Shown here one piece after another: positions 58,757-64,000 of a DNA stretch of 64,000 nt. The stretch comes from Allobosea sp. BK604 (GTDB taxonomy: Bacteria > Pseudomonadota > Alphaproteobacteria > Rhizobiales > Beijerinckiaceae): NCBI RefSeq assembly GCF_004341515.1, contig NZ_SLZF01000005.1:186001-250000 (forward strand). The letters run 5' to 3'. A model generated the notes under the pieces. The model saw only the letters and a program-made list of their open reading frames with translations, ran no database searches and was not told the origin of the DNA. Within the stretch, counting starts at the first letter, position 1. Each line of letters begins with the position of its first letter. The translations under genes were made by a program, and so were the position numbers.

Positions 58757-60082
58757 GTGAAGAAGCTGCACAAAAACCAACTGCTCGGCGATGCGGGGGT
58801 CAGTCGTTTCGCTGCTCGCGTGGCCGACAGCGGATTGGTATTTCACCCCATTTCGGGAACGATGGACACCGGCATTGATGGCTTCATCGAGCTCCGTGAT
58901 CCCGAGACCGGCGAGGTACGGGCGCAATTCGTCGCGGCGCAGCTCAAGACGGTGAGCACATTGGCGGAGGACAATGGCGAAACTTTCACATATCGCCCCG
59001 AAGCACGAGATCTCGAACATTGGTACAATGCGTCTGTTCCCGTGATCCTAGTCGTCGTGCAACCGACGACCGAACTGATCTGCTGGAAGTCCATCCAAAC
59101 CTATTTCCAGGATCCCGAACGCAAGCGCGCACGCAAGGTAACCTTCGTGCGCGGCGAGGACGAGCTCACGTCGGGCTCGGCCTCGAAGCTCGCGGACTTG
59201 GTGGCCCGCTTCGCCCGACCGGGAGCGGTCACCCCGTCGATGCGGGTAGAGGAGGAGTTGGAGATCAACCTGCTGCGAGCGAGTTACCCGTACCGCCTCA
59301 ACATCGCCAGCACCGAACTGGTTCCGGCGCAAATAAGCCCCGCGCTAAAGGAGGTTCGCGATCGGCCGCCGATCGACTGGGTCTATCACGATGGTCGCAT
59401 CGTGGCGTTTCGGGACTTAGACGACCCGCTGTTCGCAAGGGCTTGTGATCGCGGCAGTATCGACCAGATCGAGACTCACGATTGGGTCACCTCGGAAAAC
59501 GAGGTGACGAAACGCCTGTTCGTGAGGCTTCTTTCGCTATGCCTGGGTGAACGGCTTCGCGAGCGGCTGATGTTCGATCAAGGTCGGAGGTATCACTATT
59601 TCAAAAGCAACCCGCAGAAGCGAGGCAAGCGCGTCTACACGTTCAAGGATGGCCGTGGGGAAGGGAAGAAGACGGTGGTTTCCCTCCATGGCTTGAACAA
59701 GACCAAGGACGGCGCTTCATACGTGAGGCACGCCGCGTTCGTCCCCCGCTTCCTGGAGCTAGACGGTGAATGGTTCCTCGCCGTGGAGCCGACCTACCAC
59801 TTCACGCGCGATGGCTTCAACGAGAGCCCGTACGGGTCTGACTATCTAAAGCGTATCAAGGAGATCGAGCGCAATTCCAATGTTCGCGGCCACGTCAGGA
59901 TGTGGCGGGCCTTGCTGACGGAGAGCGGAGACCTCCTTCACGACGAGTACCCGTTCCTGAGCTTCGAGGCGCTCGCGCCACTTCCCCATGCGTACGGCGT
60001 GCCAGACGAGCTTTGGTCCAATCGCGAGGATCCCGAGATGAGCAAAGCAAGGAGGGCCGGTCAGAGTGAGCTCGACCTTTAG
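58757..60082 (+). CDS. DREN (DUF4365) - APAZ effector nuclease of a SPARDA-type Argonaute system
   Basis: A 441-residue protein starting at GTG 58757. Residues 1-155 are a DUF4365/PD-(D/E)XK nuclease: NQLLGDAGVSRFAARVADSG, MDTGIDGFIEL with Asp41, and VAAQLKT with Gln62 and Lys64; VPVILVVVQPTTELICWKSI is the conserved strand region. From about 170 it matches the APAZ domain (YPYRLNIASTELVPAQISPA, YHDGRIVAFRDLDDPL, RHAAFVPRFLELDGEWFLAV, EPTYHFTRDGF). APAZ binds the short Argonaute. In SPARDA complexes, guide-directed recognition of invader DNA unleashes collateral DNase and RNase activity, killing the infected cell. It overlaps the Argonaute gene by 17 bases. Confidence 0.9.
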   Translation: MKKLHKNQLLGDAGVSRFAARVADSGLVFHPISGTMDTGIDGFIELRDPETGEVRAQFVAAQLKTVSTLAEDNGETFTYRPEARDLEHWYNASVPVILVVVQPTTELICWKSIQTYFQDPERKRARKVTFVRGEDELTSGSASKLADLVARFARPGAVTPSMRVEEELEINLLRASYPYRLNIASTELVPAQISPALKEVRDRPPIDWVYHDGRIVAFRDLDDPLFARACDRGSIDQIETHDWVTSENEVTKRLFVRLLSLCLGERLRERLMFDQGRRYHYFKSNPQKRGKRVYTFKDGRGEGKKTVVSLHGLNKTKDGASYVRHAAFVPRFLELDGEWFLAVEPTYHFTRDGFNESPYGSDYLKRIKEIERNSNVRGHVRMWRALLTESGDLLHDEYPFLSFEALAPLPHAYGVPDELWSNREDPEMSKARRAGQSELDL

Positions 60083-61565
60083 CCTTCGTCACATCCACGA
60101 GCCGCTTCTCGAGTTCGGCGGAGACGGTCGCCATCCCGACGTGCGGTTCGGGCTGATGGAGCACGGGCCCGTCGACTTCACAATGGATCGCACCAAGACT
60201 GTGCGCATCGGCCTCATCGGTTCGTCCGAGACGGTCGATGGCTTCCGCGAGTGGTGCGAACGATGCAGGTCGGAGGTACCAGCCAAGCAGAGTAGGCAGC
60301 CAAACCTCTTTCCGGCGTTTCCGGGTAACGGCCTCACGGGACCGTTCCGATGCTGGTTCGAGATAGACCGGCAGCACCAACGCGTCCTGCGACAGGCGGA
60401 CATTTCCAAGGTGACAGGGGAACTCGATGATGGCGACGCCATTGGCCTCGCCGTCGCGCTTTTCGAGCAGGAGGTCCGAGACCTCGCCGAACTGGATCGG
60501 CCGCCCGAGGTCATCGTTTGCGCGCTTCCGATCGAGATCATAGAGCGCGTTAAGAACCTGCGGCCCACTGTCCTGGAAACGGAGGCCGAGAAGGATCAGG
60601 ACGCCCTTGGCGAAGACGAGGACGATCCGGACGATAGGCTTTACAAGGATTTCAGAGGTGCGTTGAAGGCGGCGACGCTAACGAACAAGATCCCTATACA
60701 AATCGTCTGGCCGACGACTTTCGACGATCGTGCGGTCATAAGGCGGAAGCTGGCCAAGCTCTCGGAGAGACGCGTGCAGGACGAGGCCACCAGAGCCTGG
60801 AATTTCTTCTGCGCGCTCTACTACAAGGCCGGTGGCACGCCTTGGCGGATGATCCGTGACCGGGCTCCCTTGCTGACAACCTATCTCGGGATCTCTTTTT
60901 TCGAGGATCTAGGTCGGACCGCGCTGCGGACGAGCTCGGCGCAACTCTTCGACGAACGGGGCGAAGGGCTAATCCTCAAGGGCGGCCGGGCGCTTCGAGA
61001 CAAGACGGATCGACACCCCTACTTGTCAGAAGAGGATGCCTACACCCTAACCAAGACGTCCTTAACCACTTACAAGAAGGAGTGGCGGACTTATCCCGCC
61101 AGGCTCGTGATCCACAAGAGCTCCCCTTACCACCCGGAGGAGCTTGCTGGGTTCAACGCGGCGCTGGACGAGCTTGGCATCGAACAAGCTGATCTACTTT
61201 GGCTGCCTCGCAAATCGAACGTGCGCCTGCTTCGGGACGGTGACTACCCGCCTCTGAGGGGCACCTCCATGCGGCTCGATAAGTCTTCAGCGCTTCTCTA
61301 CACTCGTGGCAGTGTCGATTTCTTCGCCACGTATCCCGGCCTCTATGTCCCTAATCCTCTGTTGCTGAAGGCGCATCGACGGGACGAGACGGAGTGGGAA
61401 GAGTTGCTAAGAGAAACGCTGGCCCTTACAAAGATGAACTGGAATAATACCCAGTTCGATGGCGGCTTGCCCATCACGATGCGGGCCGCCCGACAGGTTG
61501 GTGAAATCCTTCGACACATGCCCGAAGGTATTACTCCAGACCCGAGATATCGCTTCTACATGTAA
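60066..61565 (+). CDS. Short prokaryotic Argonaute (MID-PIWI), catalytically inactive
   Basis: A 499-residue protein from GTG 60066, preceded by AAGGAGGG. The N-terminal 150 residues are followed by MID (about 190-265; KIPIQIVWPTTFDDRAVIRR, AWNFFCALYYKAGGTPWRM, typical 5'-phosphate pocket region) and PIWI (about 270-499; TYLGISFFEDLGR, YPARLVIHKSSPYHPEELAG, SALLYTRGSVDFFATYPGLY, LALTKMNWNNTQFDGGLPIT). No PAZ or N domain is present. The first catalytic Asp of the DEDx tetrad is replaced in GISFF, so slicing is not expected. It would use a guide to find target nucleic acid and activate the DREN-APAZ partner. Confidence 0.93.
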   Translation: MSSTFSLRHIHEPLLEFGGDGRHPDVRFGLMEHGPVDFTMDRTKTVRIGLIGSSETVDGFREWCERCRSEVPAKQSRQPNLFPAFPGNGLTGPFRCWFEIDRQHQRVLRQADISKVTGELDDGDAIGLAVALFEQEVRDLAELDRPPEVIVCALPIEIIERVKNLRPTVLETEAEKDQDALGEDEDDPDDRLYKDFRGALKAATLTNKIPIQIVWPTTFDDRAVIRRKLAKLSERRVQDEATRAWNFFCALYYKAGGTPWRMIRDRAPLLTTYLGISFFEDLGRTALRTSSAQLFDERGEGLILKGGRALRDKTDRHPYLSEEDAYTLTKTSLTTYKKEWRTYPARLVIHKSSPYHPEELAGFNAALDELGIEQADLLWLPRKSNVRLLRDGDYPPLRGTSMRLDKSSALLYTRGSVDFFATYPGLYVPNPLLLKAHRRDETEWEELLRETLALTKMNWNNTQFDGGLPITMRAARQVGEILRHMPEGITPDPRYRFYM

Positions 61566-61637
61566 CAGGACCACTGTGGTCGTGCATCGGATAGGGGCGT
61601 GATATTGAATCACCTTGTATCGCGGCGATCGAATTCC

Positions 61638-61877
61638 CTACCCCCAGCCGATGCAGGCGAGCGCCTTCGTGCGGATCAGATCCCGGATCTTCTCCAGCAG
61701 CTCGGTCCGCTCGGCCCGGGCCGCCTTGGCGCGGGTCTCGACTTCGACCCGCTGGGCCTCGGCATGGGCCGCGGAAGCCTCTCGCTCTGCCCTTGCTCTC
61801 TCCAATCTGGCCTGCCGCCGGTCGCGCTTGTCATCGCCAACGCAGTTTTCGCCGCGACCGGAAAGCGCACTTGCCAA
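61638..61877 (-). CDS. Possible small coiled-coil protein (79 aa), doubtful
   Basis: An ORF of 79 residues starting MASALSGRGENCVGDDKRDR and continuing as a charged helix (QARLERARAEREASAAHAEA, ERTELLEKIRDLIRTKALAC). It reads more like protein than the overlapping frames, but no family is recognised. It lies between the convergent Argonaute gene and the TetR gene. It may be a fragment of a longer gene at the edge of the acquired region. Confidence 0.35.
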   Translation of the reverse strand: MASALSGRGENCVGDDKRDRRQARLERARAEREASAAHAEAQRVEVETRAKAARAERTELLEKIRDLIRTKALACIGWG

Positions 61878-61884
61878 TTAGGGA

Positions 61885-62502
61885 TCAGCTCAGCGCTTGA
61901 ACCGGCTTGGCGCCTGACCGTCGTGGCTCTCCGGACTTGCGCGCCTCCGCCGCCAGCAGCCGCTCCGCCATGCCCCTCGCCTGCGCCACGGGCTCGCTCG
62001 TGCGGGTCATCTGGGCAACCGCGAGCGCGCCCTCGTGCAGCAGGTTGAGCTCGGCGGCGACGCGCTTCGGCTCGGCGAGCCGGGCCGCATGGGCGAGTTC
62101 CTCGAAATAGGCGAGCACGAGGCGCTTGTGCAGGAAGGCGGCGCGGAAGATCGGATCGGCCTCGTCCTTGTGCTCGCCCGCCGCGCTCACGAAGAAACAG
62201 CCGCGAAAGCGCTCCTCGCGAACCAGGACCTCGAGGAAATCGAAGGTCGCCAGCAGGCGTGCCGCCGGATCGCTGCTGCGCTGCTCGACGAATTCCCGCA
62301 TCGCCGCGCGCTCGTCCTCGTCGCGCCGCGCGAGCGCGGCCAGGATCAGATCCTCCTTGGTCTGGAAATACCGGTAGAGCGTCGTCTTGGCCACCCCGGC
62401 CTCGGCGATGATCAGGTCGACGCCGGTCGCGTGATAGCCGCTCTCGTTAAAGAGCCGGAGCGCGGTCTCGATCAGGTGAAGCCGGATGTCAGCGCGGCGC
62501 AT
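61885..62502 (-). CDS. TetR-family transcriptional regulator
   Basis: A 205-residue regulator. The N-terminal helix-turn-helix is typical: [48 protein letters not shown]. The ligand-binding half (about 55-205) contains [20 protein letters not shown] with a Cys that might sense redox. It is divergent from msrB-msrA, with a palindromic operator near its own start, so it probably represses both itself and the methionine sulfoxide reductases. The inducer is unknown. Confidence 0.88.
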   Translation of the reverse strand: MRRADIRLHLIETALRLFNESGYHATGVDLIIAEAGVAKTTLYRYFQTKEDLILAALARRDEDERAAMREFVEQRSSDPAARLLATFDFLEVLVREERFRGCFFVSAAGEHKDEADPIFRAAFLHKRLVLAYFEELAHAARLAEPKRVAAELNLLHEGALAVAQMTRTSEPVAQARGMAERLLAAEARKSGEPRRSGAKPVQALS

Positions 62503-62518
62503 CGGCGCCTCCAGGACA

Positions 62519-62534
62519 GATACAGATTTGTATC
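62519..62534. promoter_or_regulatory. Palindromic TetR-type operator
   Basis: GATACAGATTTGTATC is a palindrome with six-base arms (GATACA/TGTATC) and a four-base centre. It lies 17 bases upstream of the TetR gene start in the divergent region, the usual place of an autoregulatory TetR site. Confidence 0.6.
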
Positions 62535-62773
62535 GTCATGTAGCATGCCTTGAATCGACCGCAAGGCGCGCCGCCCACCGGCATTCCTGCAAATGGCGCG
62601 TTTCCCGAATGCATAGCGGCCACCCTCCCACTCTCAGGCCGGCCACCCCATATCCCGGCGACGCTACAGATCAGTATCGATTCTACGGAGTGCCCCAGCG
62701 GGGTCACGGCCATCCCGGAGCGGAGCCACATTGCCGCCGCGCGGATGCGCCCTATTTTCACTGGAGGGAACCG

Positions 62774-63235
62774 ATGACCAAGACCTATCGCAAGAACCCC
62801 GACGCCCTGTCCCAGCTGACGCCGGAGCAGTACCGGGTGACGCAGACGGACGGGACGGAGCGGCCCTTCGGCAATGAATATTGGGACAACAAGGAGCCCG
62901 GGCTCTATGTCGATCTCGTCTCGGGCGAGCCGCTTTTCGCCTCGGTCGACAAGTTCGACAGCGGCAGCGGCTGGCCCAGCTTCACCAGGCCTGTCGATGC
63001 CGACAATGTCGTGGAGAACCGCGACATCAGTCATGGCATGGTCCGGACCGAGGTCCGCTCGACGCATGGCGACAGCCATCTTGGGCATGTCTTCCCGGAT
63101 GGGCCGCGCGAGGCAGGCGGGTTACGCTACTGCATCAACTCGGCCTCGCTGCGCTTCGTCCGTCGTGACGACCTGGCGAGCGAGGGCTATGGCGAGTTCG
63201 AGAGGCTTTTCGCAAGGGAAGGAGAAGACGCATGA
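62774..63235 (+). CDS. msrB: Peptide-methionine (R)-S-oxide reductase
   Basis: A 153-residue SelR-domain enzyme starting at ATG 62774 after GGAGGGA. It has [57 protein letters not shown] and [13 protein letters not shown], where Cys is the catalytic residue. The usual zinc CxxC pairs are missing, and [11 protein letters not shown] and [14 protein letters not shown] occupy their positions, so it is the zinc-free form. It reduces methionine-R-sulfoxide using thioredoxin. Its stop overlaps the msrA start by four bases. Confidence 0.94.
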   Translation: MTKTYRKNPDALSQLTPEQYRVTQTDGTERPFGNEYWDNKEPGLYVDLVSGEPLFASVDKFDSGSGWPSFTRPVDADNVVENRDISHGMVRTEVRSTHGDSHLGHVFPDGPREAGGLRYCINSASLRFVRRDDLASEGYGEFERLFAREGEDA

Positions 63236-63750
63236 CTGCTGCAACTGAGCGCGCCGTCCTGGCTGGTGGCTGCTTCTGGGGAATGCAGGATCTGATCCGG
63301 CGCCACCCCGGGGTCGTTTCCACGCGTGTCGGCTATTCCGGCGGCGACGTGCCGAATGCGACCTATCGCAACCACGGCACGCATGCCGAGGCGATCGAGA
63401 TCGTCTTCGATCCGGCGAAGACGAGCTTCCGCGAGCTGCTGGAGCTGTTCTTCCAGATCCACGATCCGACGACGAAGAACCGGCAGGGCAATGATATCGG
63501 CCTGAGCTATCGCTCGATGATCTTCTACGGCTCGGAGGAGCAGCGGAAGGTGGCCGAGGACACGATCGCCGATGTCAATGCGTCGGGCCTGTGGCCGGGC
63601 AAGGTCGTCACCGAGCTCGTGCCGATCTCGGATTTCTGGGAGGCCGAGCCGGAGCACCAGGATTATCTGGAGCGCATCCCGAACGGCTATACCTGCCACT
63701 TCGCCCGGCCGAACTGGAAGCTGCCGCGCCGCAGCGACGCAGCCGCCTAG
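63232..63750 (+). CDS. msrA: Peptide-methionine (S)-S-oxide reductase
   Basis: A 172-residue MsrA. The catalytic Cys is in [20 protein letters not shown], followed by [20 protein letters not shown] and [40 protein letters not shown] and [20 protein letters not shown] complete the family pattern. It repairs methionine-S-sulfoxide, complementing MsrB. The two are translationally coupled and probably controlled by the divergent TetR protein in response to oxidative or hypochlorous stress. Confidence 0.95.
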   Translation: MTAATERAVLAGGCFWGMQDLIRRHPGVVSTRVGYSGGDVPNATYRNHGTHAEAIEIVFDPAKTSFRELLELFFQIHDPTTKNRQGNDIGLSYRSMIFYGSEEQRKVAEDTIADVNASGLWPGKVVTELVPISDFWEAEPEHQDYLERIPNGYTCHFARPNWKLPRRSDAAA

Positions 63751-63827
63751 GGCATTTGCCGATGTGACAACGAGGAGCGCGAACGTCGTTCGCGCTTCTC
63801 TGAAACAGAATCGAGAAAACTCTCCAT

Positions 63828-63888
63828 CCCTTTGTTTCCAGGCATGTTCTTCATGCGAACCGGTACCCGCTTCGCTCGAAAATGCTCT
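63828..63888 (+). repeat. Dispersed palindromic repeat, family 1 (copy E)
   Basis: CCCTTTGTTTCCAGGCATGT, TCTTCATGCGAACCGGTACC, CGCTTCGCTCGAAAATGCTC: nearly the consensus of this family. It lies about 80 bases after the msrA stop. From 63889 to 64000 nothing coding is visible. Confidence 0.75.
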
Positions 63889-64000
63889 GGCAAACACTGG
63901 AACGGTGGACGGACCGATGGGAAGGGGTCGGGGCAGCCCGGCCCCTTCCCTGTCCTTGTCCATGATGCAGGCGCGCGAGGGATGGCGTTGCCCCGTGATG

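Overview
The window is high-GC DNA with alphaproteobacterial gene content: FixJ-type regulators, Cox15-type heme A synthase, a DUF2842 protein, HdeA-like and beta-barrel exported proteins, and a Gum/Exo-type polysaccharide cluster. This suggests a soil or plant-associated member of the Hyphomicrobiales, perhaps close to Bosea. The genus is an inference from gene content only.

Layout. 1-3196: two response regulators and a sensor kinase with a substrate-binding-protein-like periplasmic domain, all on the minus strand. 3540-8456: six plus-strand genes whose products all carry export signals (sulfatase, two lipoproteins, HdeA/HdeB-like protein, outer-membrane barrel, Tat-exported HAD hydrolase). 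8535-17617: housekeeping metabolism (threonine aldolase, thioesterase, enoyl-CoA hydratase, CoA-binding protein, FAD monooxygenase, MetY, heme A synthase, small membrane proteins). 17630-28513: exopolysaccharide synthesis and export (deacetylase, CelD-type acyltransferase, Wzz/GumC-like protein with a degenerate ATPase domain, Wza-like lipoprotein, glycosyltransferase, undecaprenyl-phosphate sugar transferase, polymerase/ligase), with a paired SMR transporter inserted. ParDE and a methyltransferase follow, then tRNA-Pro(GGG).

30362-61880 is accessory DNA. It starts with small orphan and frameshifted genes and an RTX protein. A P22-like podovirus structural and lysis module follows on the minus strand (34460-55363): small terminase, a terminase large subunit split over two coupled ORFs, P22-type portal, scaffold, coat, gp4-like and gp10-like head-completion proteins, tail fibres, ejection proteins with a transglycosylase, an O-antigen-acetylase-like acyltransferase, and holin, endolysin, Rz and Rz1. 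No integrase, repressor or replication gene is seen, so it looks like a partial prophage. Beyond it lies the most notable locus, 56289-61565 on the plus strand: dGTPase, an orphan poly(A)-polymerase/CCA-type nucleotidyltransferase, a DUF4365(DREN)-APAZ nuclease and a short Argonaute with a non-catalytic PIWI domain. The last two match the SPARDA type of abortive-infection system. The first two may form a linked nucleotide-depleting module, giving a composite four-gene defence locus that I do not know to have been described.

61885-63750 returns to core-like DNA: a TetR repressor divergent from msrB-msrA with a clear operator palindrome. At least two families of dispersed palindromic repeats are scattered through the window, including gaps inside the prophage.
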